A stretch of DNA of 64,000 bases from Liolophura sinensis (taxonomy: Eukaryota; Mollusca; Polyplacophora; Chitonida; Chitonidae): assembly GCF_032854445.1 (NCBI RefSeq), contig NC_088295.1, positions 95,907,805-95,971,804 of the forward strand, given 5' to 3'. Below the pieces are notes generated by a model, which ran no database searches, was not told the origin of the DNA, and was given only the letters and a program-made list of their open reading frames with translations. The translations under genes and the position numbers were made by a program. Shown here one piece after another: positions 22,096 through 34,300 of this stretch. Position 1 is the stretch's first letter, and each line of letters begins with the position of its first letter.

Positions 22096-23640
22096 ACTCC
22101 CTAAATGGTGTTGCTATGTAGTATCGTTTTCTGCGAGTCTTTGTATTGCCAGTCTGCATCTCCAGCGCCAAAGCCTTCTACAAGACTGTACGTGATTACA
22201 GAAAAAGACTTCGTGCCATGCTTTGATAGTGCCATGCTTTCATAGTGCCTCATTGATGAGATGTTCCAGTATATGCTCTTCCTTGACAATTTCAAGTATT
22301 GACTGTCACATATTAATGTGCTGTTGAGGCTAACGGCTTGTTTTGTCCACGCAGTAAATGGACACATAAGTATTCCCAGCACTATATGTAGGTACGAAAC
22401 TATGTTCCTGCTCTCATGCACTTACAATGTTTACTTTTAATTTATTGTTTGAGTTTATTTCTTAGTTGTGATTTCCATGCATTTCTTCCTTGATAGTTTA
22501 AGGAGCAAATTAGTAATATAGGAATCTGACACATCACACAAGGCAAGAGTTTGGAGTGAAATTGAGAGAAGAAGCGATTTTCTTTGTGAGTGAAATACAC
22601 TCAGTAGAATCACTTCAGTGTTTTGTGTCTTGATTAATCGCTTCCGTGTTTACACCGTCATTAAGGGTTTGGTATCCAGATTTAGCTACTAGCCCTAATC
22701 ATAAAGATTAAACAGTATGTCACCAGGAGGGCTTCGGAGAAACGTAATAGCGACCTTAAATCCACCAAAAACAATGGATTCACTGCCCTAGCCAATCTCC
22801 CACCGGCTGCCCGGTAGGACTATAGCTCAGCGGGTGACGTCATCGATGGCCAACCCAATTCAGGCTGGACTAAATAACCTGGGAATTCATATCAAAATAA
22901 TGTCATTTTCAAGATGGATTCTACCTACACAGAAGCAAATATACTATCGTATGAATTTGAACCCATAGTGGAGGACATTGAAGTTACGATTTATGACACT
23001 GGTATCTCTGGACTTCGTGGACTTCAGATTCCGAGTTAAATTTGATCTTTGTCCAGACATTTCCACCCATCCGTGGCAATACAAATTGATAAACTATGCC
23101 TCTATCCTGTGTTATACTGTACATGCCGTGTGTTTATCTTAAAATTTAGTGTTTATTCACTATTCTTTACCTCTGTCGCTTCACAATAAATATGAACTAG
23201 CAGTACATGTTATTGTCAGCATTGTGAATAGCCTCTGCCTGTAACCTCATATAGTCGAGTACAATGAGGACAATATAAATACACGTGCCATGTGGACGTC
23301 GGCATTAGTGTACAGAGATTACTATCCATCAGTTTTCAGTTCAGTTATTAATATTTTATAACTACTGGGTGCAGGCACCGGGGTGGAAATTGTTGGACTT
23401 GTATGACATCACTGAGCAGAGACCGCTGACTGTTGACGAAAAAAAAATGTATTAAACCAGTCTCATTATCTAGTGATTTTACGTGCCATGTTACTCAGAT
23501 TAATATAACCTTTTTCAATATTTTTTACACTCAATTTAATAACATATACAGGGCTAGCTAATTACATGTATGAATAAATAATATATCTTGGACACTAATC
23601 CTTTAACGACTGATATTATCTGTCTTAGCTGGTAACTTCC
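22096..23640 (+). other. Unique sequence, likely PRDM10 3' UTR and start of intergenic region
   Basis: No array or credible open frame. AT-rich, with a candidate polyadenylation signal AATAAA at 23185-23190. Another AATAAA-like run lies near 23574. No sign of a vertebrate-like additional PRDM10 exon was found here. Confidence 0.5.
23185..23190 (+). promoter_or_regulatory. Candidate polyadenylation signal of PRDM10
   Basis: AATAAA, 1.8 kb after the PRDM10 stop, in AT-rich sequence before the next satellite. It is the first canonical hexamer noticed downstream of the stop. Confidence 0.4.
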
Positions 23641-23644
23641 TTAC

Positions 23645-24120
23645 AGAGTGTCATTAGTCACTAGCTGATATTGAGATTCTGTGATGTACTTGATCACTTA
23701 CCTGCGAAGAGTCATTATTGACTGGCTGATATTGAGATTCTGTGGTATACTTGATCACTTACCTACACACTGTCATTATTGACTGACTGATATTGAGATT
23801 CTGTGGTATACTTGATCACTTACCTACACACTGTCATTATTGACTGACTGATATTGAGATTCTGTGGTATACTTGATCACTTACCTACACACTGTCATTA
23901 TTGACTGACTGATATTGAGATTCTGTGGTATACTTGATCACTTACCGACACACTGTCATTATTGACTGGCTGATATTGAGATTCTGTGGTATACTTGATC
24001 ACTTACCTACACACTGTCATTATTGACTGACTGATATTGAGATTCTGTGATGTACTTGCTCACTTACGTGCAAAGTGTCATTAGTGATTGGCTGAAATTG
24101 GGATTCTGTGATGTACTTTT
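23645..24120. repeat. Tandem array, 61 bp unit (8 copies)
   Basis: Units read ttacctacacactgtcatta, ttgactgactgatattgaga, ttctgtggtatacttgatca. Central copies are nearly identical and outer ones diverged, the usual result of unequal exchange. Confidence 0.95.
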
Positions 24121-24124
24121 TTCA

Positions 24125-27100
24125 GTTAAACCATAGCACCTCGCCGGGGGACAGAATAAGGTCGTAACGTATGAGTGTAACTAAACCATAGCAACGCGTT
24201 GGGGGACAGTGTGAGGTCCTAACGTAAGGCTGTAGCTAAACCATAGCACCTCATATATCGGGACATTGTGAGGTCCTAAAATAAGGCTGTAGCTAAACCA
24301 CAGCACCTCGTCGGGGGACAGTGTGAGGTCCTAATGAGTGAGTGCTTGGGGTTTAACGTCGTACTCAGCAATTTTTCAGTCATATGACCACGAAGGAATC
24401 ATTAGGATGCATGTACGTGTAATGTGCCTCCTTGTTGCAGGACGGATTTCCACCGCTCTTTTATTCTTTTATTTAGTACTGCTTCACTGAGACGACTTAC
24501 CGAAGGCAAGTAAGCCGCCCCGCCCGAGCCATTATACTGATACGGGTCAACCAGTCGTTGCTCTATCCCCTTCATGCTGAACGCCAAGCGAGGAAGTTAC
24601 AACTTCCTCTTTTAAAGTCTTAGGTGTGACTCGATCAAGGATTGATCCTGGATCTACCGGTGACGAAGCGGACGCTCTACCAACTGTGCTATCCGGGCCG
24701 GTGAGGTCCTAATGTAAGGATGTAGCTAAACCACACCACCTCGTCGGGGGACAGTATGAGGTCCTAACCAATGACTGTAGCTAAACCACAGCACCTCGTC
24801 GGGGGACAGTATGAGGTCCTAACCTATGACTGTAGTTAAACAATAGCACCTCGTCAGGGGACAGTATGAGGTCCTCACCAATGACTAGTTAAACCATAGC
24901 ACCTCGTCAGGGGACAGTGTGAGGTCCTAACCTATGACTGTAGCTAAACCATAGCAACTCGTCGGGGGACAGTGTGAGGTCCTAACGTAAGGCTGTAGCT
25001 AAACCATAGCACCTCGTCAGGGGACAGTGTGAGGTCCTAACCAATGACTATAGCTAAACCATAGCAACTCGCCGGGGGACAGTATGAGGTCCTAACCAAT
25101 GACTGTAGCTAAACCATAGCACCTCATCAGGGAACAGTGTGAGGTCCTAAGCTATGACTGTAGCTAAACCATAGCAACTCGTCAGGGGACAGTGTGAGGT
25201 CCTAACCTATGACTGTAGCTAAACCATAGCAACTCGTCGGGGGGACAGTGTGAGGTCCTAACGTAAGGCTGTAGCTAAACCATAGCACCTCGTCAGGGGA
25301 CAGTGTGAGGTCCTAACCAATGACTATAGCTAAACCATAGCAACTCGCCGGGGGACAGTATGAGGTCCTAACCAATGACTGTAGCTAAACCATAGCACCT
25401 CATCAGGGGACAGTGTGAGGTCCTAAGCTATGACTGTAGCTAAACCATAGCAACTCGTCAGGGGACAGTGTGAGGTCCTAACGTATGACTGTAGCTAAAC
25501 CATAGCAACTGGTCGGGGGACAGTGCGAGGTCCTAACCAATGACTGTAGCTAAACCATAGCAACTCGCCGGGGGACAGTATGAGGTCCTAACCAATGACT
25601 GTAGCTAAACCATAGCACCTCATCAGGGGACAGTGTGAGGTCCTAAGCTATGACTGTAGCTAAACCATAGCAACTCGTCAGGGGAGAGTGTGAGGTCCTA
25701 ACCTATGACTGTAGCTAAACCATAGCAACTCGTCGGGGACAGTGTGAGGTCCTAACCAATGACTGTAGCTAAACCATAGCAACTCGTCGGGGGACAGTAT
25801 GAGGTCCTAACCAATGACTGTAGCTAAACCATAGCAACTCGTCGGGGGACAGTGTGAGGTCCTAACGTAAGGCTGTAGCTAAACCATAGCAACTCGTCGG
25901 GGGACAGTATGAGGTCCTAACGTAAGGCTGCAGCTAAACCATAGCAACTCGTCGGGGGACAGTATGAGGTCCTAACATAAGGCTGTAGCTAAACCATAGC
26001 AACTCGTCGGGGGACAGTGTGAGGTCCTAAGCTATGACTGTAGCTAAACCATAGCAACTCGTCAGGGGACAGTGTGAGGTCCTAATGTAAGGATGTAGCT
26101 AAACCACACCACCTCGTCAGGGGACAGTGTGAGGTCCTAACCTATGACTGTAGCTAAACCATAGCAGCTCGTCGGGGGACAATATGAGGTCCTAACGTAA
26201 GGCTGTAGTAAACCATAGCAACTCGTCGGGGGACAGTGCGAGGTCCTAACGTAAGGCTGTAGCTAAACTATAGCAACTCGTCGGGGGACAGTATGAGGTC
26301 CTAACGTAAGGCTGTAGCTAAACCATAGCAACTCATCGGGGGACAGTATGAGGTCCTAACGTAAGGCTGTAGCTAAACCATAGCAGCTCGTCGGGGGACA
26401 GCATGAGGTCCTAAGCTATGACTGTAGCTAAACCATAGCAACTCGTCAGGGGACAGTGTGAGGTCCTAACCTATGACTGTAGCTAAACCATAGCAACTCG
26501 TCGGGGACAGTGTGAGGTCCTAACCAATGACTGTAGCTAAACCATAGCAACTCGTCGGGGGACAGTATGAGGTCCTAACCAATGACTGTAGCTAAACCAT
26601 AGCAACTCGTCGGGGGACAGTGTGAGGTCCTAACGTAAGGCTGTAGCTAAACCATAGCAACTCGTCGGGGGACAGTATGAGGTCCTAACGTAAGGCTGCA
26701 GCTAAACCATAGCAACTCGTCGGGGGACAGTATGAGGTCCTAACATAAGGCTGTAGCTAAACCATAGCAACTCGTCGGGGGACAGTGTGAGGTCCTAACC
26801 TATGACTGTAGCTAAACCATAGCAACTCGTCAGGGGACAGTGTGAGGTCCTAATGTAAGGATGTAGCTAAACCACACCACCTCGTCAGGGGACAGTGTGA
26901 GGTCCTAACCTATGACTGTAGCTAAACCATAGCAGCTCGTCGGGGGACAATATGAGGTCCTAACGTAAGGCTGTAGTAAACCATAGCAACTCGTCGGGGG
27001 ACAGTGCGAGGTCCTAACGTAAGGCTGTAGCTAAACTATAGCAACTCGTCGGGGGACAGTATGAGGTCCTAACGTAAGGCTGTAGCTAAACCATAGCAAC

Positions 27101-29480
27101 TCATCGGGGGACAGTATGAGGTCCTAACGTAAGGCTGTAGCTAAACCATAGCAGCTCGTCGGGGGACAGCATGAGGTCCTAAGCTATGACTGTAGCTAAG
27201 CCATAGCAACTCGTCGGGGGACAGTGTGAGGTCCTAATGTAAGGATGTAGCTAAACCATAGCACCTCGTCAGGGGACAGTGTGAGGTCCTAACCTATGAC
27301 TGTAGCTAAACCATAGCAACTCGTCGGGGGACAGTATGAGGTCCTAACGTAAGGCTGTAGCTAAACCATAGCAACTCGTCGGGGGACAGTATGAGGTCCT
27401 AACGTAAGATTGTAGCTAAACCATAGCAACTCGTCGGGGGACAGCGTGAGGTCCTAAGCTATGACTATAGCTAAACCATAGCAACTCGTCGGGGAACAGT
27501 GTGAGGTCCTAATGTAAGGATGTAGCTAAACCATAGCACCTCGTCAGGGGACAGTGTGAGGTCCTAACCTATGACTATAGCTAAATCACACCACCTCGTC
27601 GGGGGACAGTATGAGGTCCTAACCTATGACTGTAGCTAAACCATAGCAACTCGTCGGGGAACAGTGTGAGGTCCTAATGTAAGGATGTAGCTAAACAATA
27701 GCACCTCGTCAGGGGACAGTGTGAGGTCCTAACCTATGACTGTAGCTAAACCATAGCAACTCGTCGGGGGCCAGTGTGAGGTCCTAACGTAAGGCTGTAG
27801 CTAAACCATAGCAACTCGTCAGGGGACAGTATGAGGTCCTAACCAATGACTGTAGCTAAACCATAGCACCTCGTCAGGGGACAGTGTGAGGTCCTAACCT
27901 ATGACTGTAGCTAAACCATAGCAACTCGTCGAGGGACAGCGTGAGGTCCTAACGTAAGGCTGTAGCTAAACCATAGCACCTCGTCAGGGGACAGTGTGAA
28001 GTCCAAACCTATGACTGTAGCTAAACCATAGCAACTCGTTGGAGGACAGTGTGAGGCCCTAACCTATGACTGTAGCTAAACCACAGGACCTTGTCGGGTG
28101 GATAGTGTGAGGTGCTAATGTAAGGATGTAGCTAAACCACACAACCTCATCGGGGGACAGTGTGAGGTGCTAATGTAAGGATGTAGCTAAACCACACGAC
28201 CTTGTCGGGGGACAGTGTGAGGTCCTAACGTAAGGCTGTAGCTAAACCATAGCAACTCGTCGGGGAACAGTGTGAGGTCCTAATGTAAGGATGTAGCTAA
28301 ACAATAGCACCTTGTCAGGGGACAGTGTGAGGTCCTAACCTATGACTGTAGCTAAACCATAGCAACTCGTCGGGGGCCAGTGTGAGGTCCTAACGTAAGG
28401 CTGTAGCTAAACCATAGCAACTCGTCAGGGGACAGTATGAGGTCCTAACCAATGACTGTAGCTAAACCATAGCAACTCGTCGGGGGACAGTGTGAGGTCC
28501 TAACCTATGACTGTAGCTAAACCATAGCACCTCGTCAGGGGACAGTGTGAGGTCCTAACCAATGACTGTAGCTAAACCATAGCACATCGTCAGGGGACAG
28601 TGTGAGGTCCTAACCTATGACTGTAGCTAAACCATAGTAACTCGTCGAGGGACAGCGTGAGGTCCTAACGTAAGGCTGTAGCTAAACCATAGCACCTCGT
28701 CAGGGGACAGTGTGAAGTCCAAACCTATGACTGTAGCTAAACCATAGCAACTCGTTGGGGGACAGTGTGAGGTCCTAACCTATGACTGTAGCTAAACCAC
28801 AGGACCTTGTCAGGTGGATAGTGTTAGGTGCTAATGTAAGGATGTAGCTAATCCACAGCAACTCGTCGGGGGACAGTGTGAGGTGCTAATCTGAGCATGT
28901 AGCTAAACCACACGACCTTGTCGGGGGACAGTGTGAGGTCCTAATGTAGGGATGTAGCTAAACCATAACACCTCGTCAGGGGACAGTATGAGGTCCTAAC
29001 CAATGACTGTAGCTAAACCATAGCACCTCGTCGGGGGACAACGTGAGGTCCTAACGTAAAAATGTAGCTAAACCATAGCACCTCGTCGGGGGACAGTGTG
29101 AGGTCCTAATGTAAGGATGTAGCTAAACCACACGGCCTTGTCGGGGGACAGTGTGAGCTCCTAATGTAAGGATGTAGCTAAACCATAACACCTCGTCAGG
29201 GGACAGTATGAGGTCCTAACCTATGACTGTAGCTAAACCACAGCACCTCGTCGGGGGATATTGTGAGGTCCTAATGTAAAAATGTAGCTAAACCACAGGA
29301 CCTTGTCGGGGGACAGTGTGAGGTCCTAACGTAAGGCTGTAGCTAAACCATTGCTCCTCGTCAGGGTACAGTGTGAGGTCCTAACCTATGACTGTAGCTA
29401 AACCATAGCAACTCGTCGGGGGACAGCGTGAGGTCCTAACGTAAGGCTGTAGCTAAACCATAGCACCTCGTCAGGCTGGG
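24125..29480. repeat. Intergenic satellite, about 55 bp unit, with higher-order structure
   Basis: About 90 copies of gtagctaaaccatagcaact, cgtcgggggacagtgtgagg, tcctaacctatgact. Variants such as gtaaggctgta or caatgact occur in ordered series. A block of fourteen monomers (768 bp) around 25650-26420 is repeated at 26420-27190, and a five-monomer block (about 275 bp) at about 24984 recurs at 25259. A SINE interrupts it at 24337-24700. Confidence 0.96.
24337..24700 (-). mobile_element. tRNA-derived SINE, family 2, with perfect 14 bp target duplication
   Basis: On the minus strand it begins with a tRNA-like head, ggcccggatagcacagttgg then tagagcgtccgc (A box) and ggtagatccaggatc (B-box-like), and ends ttaaaccccaagcactcact. 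The duplicated target gtgaggtcctaatg lies at 24323-24336 and 24701-24714. The target is satellite sequence, so the array is older than the insertion. Confidence 0.95.
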
Positions 29481-29484
29481 GCTA

Positions 29485-29840
29485 AACCACATACCGCAAC
29501 TTGTCGGGGACAGTGTGACTTTCTGAGGTATAGCTGTAATTGACCACCTTTGTAATGCTGCGAGATATCAGGTATTCCACAGAGAACAGGTCCGTGTTTT
29601 TCACGAAATGGGACTAGATCTAGGTGCAGAATTGCTTTTTCACATGAGATCTGTAATATTGGAGCATAGGTTGTAACGAGAATTTCCAAGTCATGTTGTC
29701 TGTCTGGCTGAGAAAAGCAAATAGTGCCCTTTAATGGATGGCTGAGTCAGTCAGCTATTTTTTGTAGCTGGAGTGGCCATCATATTGTTCCACGTCGTCA
29801 CGCTTCAGCTCAAATCAGCTACAATTACAGCACATATTAC
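29485..29840. other. Unique spacer between two arrays
   Basis: About 350 bp without repeat, gene or recognised element; a short minus-strand frame here has no recognisable content. Confidence 0.5.
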
Positions 29841-29841
29841 T

Positions 29842-30502
29842 GTGATACAGTAAAAGTTACAATAACGGTACACATTAATGTGATACAGTAAAAATTACAT
29901 TAACGATACACAATACTGTGAGACAGTAAAAAAAACTACAGTAACGGTACACATTACTGTGATTGATACAGTAAAAATTACAGCAACGATACACATTACT
30001 ATGATACAGTAAAATTACAGCAACGATACACATTACTGTGACAGTAAAAAATTACAGTAATGGTACACATTACTGTGATACATTAAAAACTACAGTAACG
30101 ACACACATTACTGTGATACAGTAAACATTACAGTAACGATAAACATTACTGTGATACAGTAAAAATTACAACAACGGGACACATTACTGCGATACAGTAA
30201 AAATGACAACAACGGAACACATTATGGTGATGCAGTAAAAATTAAAGTAGCAGTACACAGTACTGTGATACAGTAAAAAATTACAATAACGGTACACATT
30301 ACTGTCATACAGTAAAAAATACAATAACGGTATATTTTACTGTGGTACAGTGAAAATTAAAATTGCGGTACATATTACTGTGATACAGTAAAAATTACAA
30401 AAACCGTACACATTACTGTCATACAGTAAAAATTACAATTAAGGTACATGTTACTGTGATACAGTAAAAATTACAGTCACGATACACATTACTGTGATAC
30501 AG
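29842..30502. repeat. Minisatellite, about 38 bp unit with dyad symmetry
   Basis: About seventeen copies on cacattactgtgatacagta plus aaaattacagtaacgata. Most units contain TACTGTGATACAGTA, 6-bp inverted arms around GAT. It ends about 0.7 kb upstream of the REXO2 start codon. Confidence 0.93.
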
Positions 30503-31195
30503 CTGTACATGCACCTTATGTGAGGACTTTGTCCAAACACAGTATCTAATATTTCGATCATTTTTTGTATTATTTTGATTTTTTTTTTCTTTCTCTGGTG
30601 TACTACCAGGTTTTTAACATTTAGGCCTATGTCGACATGAGTATATAGTGTGTTTTCTTATCTTTTTTCCCCAAATATCTTATTACATGTAACTTTTATG
30701 CATGTATATGAAAAAAAATAATTGTGGGTGTCATTTACACATCTGTCATTGTTTTTCCTCTCAGCATATGTAGCCTTTGGCTAATGCTAATTTTTTGCAA
30801 CCAACTGAAATTAAATACAAAGATTTTGAGATCTGAGATTTGAGTAGTATGTCTTTTAGAAGTCCCCCTCGCACGGTTGACGAGAGAAACTCAGGTAGGC
30901 CTGAGGTAACTGCAGTCTGCGCCATGTGAGCGAGTACAGAGTATGCCAAATATGTGGGGTGAAAAAAGTCCGAATCCGACTGTGAGCAGTCTCCATTGCG
31001 TACTTTTGATAAATACTGCCTGTAGTGACGCGACGCAGCGATGGCGCCAAACAGAATGAATATCAACTTGTCAGCACTTGAGACGAGGGAAGTTTTGATC
31101 CATTTTTGACAAAAAAATAGACGCCTTCAACTGAGGACACTACACAAAAGGCTGAACCCAGTTCTCGAGGTCAAGCAACTTTCAGTGCCTGTCGC
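30503..31195 (+). promoter_or_regulatory. REXO2 upstream region / 5' UTR
   Basis: Unique sequence between the dyad array and the REXO2 ATG. No TATA box is evident. An in-frame stop at 31118-31120 bounds the coding start. The transcription start cannot be placed from sequence. Confidence 0.4.
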
Positions 31196-31375
31196 ATGTT
31201 ATCGCGTGGATTGCGAACGATGCTCTATGGGTGCGGACTGAACGTCAGCCGAGCAATGTCGGGTGAAGCTAGACCCGCCAGAGTTGAGGAGAAGAGCAAA
31301 TCTGTGGGCGGAGCAAGGGGGGATTCCTGTAAAGATAACAGCCATGTTAACAGGCTTGTCTGGGTGGATTTAGAG
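31196..31375 (+). CDS. REXO2: REXO2 exon 1 (presequence and Exo I motif)
   Basis: Starts at the first in-frame ATG after TAG 31118-31120 and ends TTAGAG|gtatgg. It encodes the Arg-rich presequence, a Lys/Glu/Ser linker, and RLVWVDLE with catalytic D58 and E60. Codon 60 joins exactly to [10 protein letters not shown] in exon 2, as VWVDLEMTGLD in the human protein. Confidence 0.92.
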
Positions 31376-34300
31376 GTATGGGAAGATGGCACTGGGGACA
31401 TAATAAACCAAACACATTACTTACTACATGCATATGCCATATGTACTGAACGTTTAGCCTAATGGATAAGCCCTAACGGCGTTTCAATAGTCTCGCGGGT
31501 TCACGCAGATATCAGCGAGACAGGTGGAAGCTCTCGCAAACCAACGTAGATAAAGGATGTTATTTTACAGTAGCTTGCTAGATTGAATACACTTGTCTGT
31601 TGACTCGAGGGCGCCGTTGACACCTAAGTAAAATCTCGTCTTTAAGCCGATGAAGTTTGCGAGAGCTTCCACCTGTCTCGCTGATATCTGCGTGAACCTG
31701 CGAGCCTCCTGAAAGGCCGAGTTGTATGTCAGTAGCATGGAGGTAAAATAGTCTGCTTCATCTCCATGCCCCAGCGCGGCGCAATAACTCGAGAGCCTCT
31801 CATCAATGTAGTCCCTGCGAGTTCAAGTTCAGCTCATGCTGTGTTCCTCTCTGGCCGTAGGTTGGAAGGTCTTCCAGCTGCCTGTGGATGATCTTGGGTT
31901 TTCCCCGGTCTTGCTCGGTGTCCTTCCACCATAATGCTGGCCGCTGTCGTATAAGTGAAATATTCTTGAATATGGCATAAAACACCAATCAAATAAATAA
32001 ATACCTCCATGCCAGTACTGACTCTGTCTGAACGCTAAACCTGGTCTATTCCCCAAAAAATTCTTTTACGTTGGCTGTTTCTAGTCTACTGTATACATTT
32101 GCTGAATGTCATTGCCACCGCAAGCAAATTTTGTACAGAAATCTTGAACAATGCCAAGTTGACTGGGGTCATGGTGAAGAGGCAGGAAGTGATGTGAGAA
32201 AACACACGAGTTCTCTTTCAACATTTGTTTCTAACAATAGTTCATACATATGTATGCTAACTCTTATCTACAGAATGCCCAGTGTGATTTTAACCAACAC
32301 GTACCACAATTTTATGGATGGATTATAATTAAATAGCTCTGCACAATGACAACAGAGGTGAGGATTGGCCTGTACAAGCCTATGTGAGTTGTACAAAGGT
32401 AGAGCTTATCTGGTGGTGGCAGTGTTGTAAAGCATAGACAGCCGAGCATGTGCTGTGAGGAGTATGTACAAACAAGGCAAAATTTGAACAGGAAGTCATG
32501 TTTGCCTTCTCAATGCTATGCTGAATTATAGGATGGGGACTCCTCACCAGGTCGATGTCTGATGTACAGATAGGGTAAGAATTGGCCTCAGGCTTAAAGT
32601 CTCCATTGAGGAGAACAGCCCACTCAATGCCTACATATAGTCTCCATTGAGGAGAGCAGCCCACTCAACGCCTACAAGTGTACACATAAAGTCTCCATTG
32701 AGGAGAACAGCCCACTCAATGCCTACACATGTACACATAGTCTCCATTGAGGACAGCAGCCCACTCAATGCCTACACGTGTACACGTAAAGTCTCCATTG
32801 AGGAGAACAGCCCACTCAATGCCTACACATGTACATATAGTCTCCATTGAGGAGAGCAGCCCACTCAACGCCTACACGTGTACACATAAAGTCTCCATTG
32901 AGGAGAACAGCCCACTCAACGCCTACACGTGTACATAGTCTTCATTGAGGAGAACAGCCCACTCAACGCCTACACGTGTACACATAAAGTCTCCATTGAG
33001 GAGAACAGCCCACTCAACACCTACACATGTACACATAGTCTCCATTGAGGAGAACAGCCCACTCTGCACCTACACATGTACACAGTCTCCATTGAGGAGA
33101 GCAGCCCACTCAACGCCTACACGTGTACACATAAAGTCTCCATTGAGGAGAACAGCCCATTCAATGCCTACACATGTACATATAGTCTCCATTGAGGAGA
33201 GCAGCCCACTCAACGCCTACACGTGTACACATAAAGTCTCCATTGAGGAGAACAGCCCACTCAACGCCTACACGTGTACACAGTCTTCATTGAGGAGAAC
33301 AGCCCACTCGACGCCTACACGTGTACACATAAAGTTTCCATTGAGGAGAACAGCCCACTCAATGCCTACACGTGTACACATAAAGTTTCCATTGAGGAGA
33401 ACAGCCCACTCAATGCCTACACATGTACACATAGTCTCCATTGAGGAGAACAGCCCACTCGACGCCTACACATGTACACATAAAGTTTCCATTGAGGAGA
33501 ACAGCCCACTCAACGCCTACACATGTACACATAGTCTCCATTGAGGAGAACAGCCCACTCGACGCCTACACATGTACACATATAGTCTCCATTGAGGAGA
33601 GCAGCCCACTCAACGCCTACACATGTACACATAGTCTTCATTGAGGAGAACAGCCCACTCAACGCCTACACATGTACACAGTCTCCATTGAGGAGAACAG
33701 CCCACTCGACGCCTACACATGTACACATATAGTCTCCATTGAGGAGAACAGCCCACTCAAAGCCTACACATGTACACATAAAGTTTCCATTGAGGAGAAC
33801 AGCCCACTCAACGCCTACACATGTACACAGTCTTCATTGAGGAGAACAGCCCACTCCACGCCTACACATGTACACAGTCTTCATTGAGGAGAGCAGCCCA
33901 CTCAACGCCTACACGTGTACACATAAAGTCTCCATTGAGGAGAACAGCCCACTCAACGCCTACGCATGTACACATAGTCTCCATTGAGGAGAGCAGCCCA
34001 CTCAACGCCTACACGTGTACACATAAAGTCTCCATTGAGGAGAACAGCGCACTCAACGCCTACACATGTACACAGTCTTCATTGAGGAGAACAGCCCACT
34101 CGACGCCTACACATGTACACAAAGATTCTGAATGGCAAACATGGCCACCTGCTCAGAATTTTACTGGGTTTGCTGGGTAGAATTGACTAATTTCAGCCAA
34201 CAGAAGCCATTTTTGGTTCAAGGAAAGTACAATACCCTCGAAAAAGGGATTGCCTATTGAGAAAATGTCAGGTGTGAAAGATTACACAGGTTCTAAGTTA

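Noticed and set aside
22815..22850. tRNA-like tagctcagcgggtgac
   Set aside because: Matches an A box only; no B box or acceptor-stem pairing follows.
31803..32056. Minus-strand open frames at SINE copies, similar ones at 11884-12156 and 55226-55596
   Set aside because: They share short peptides only because the SINE is the same; no gene.
32945..33544. 199-codon plus-strand open frame
   Set aside because: E-box minisatellite in REXO2 intron 1.
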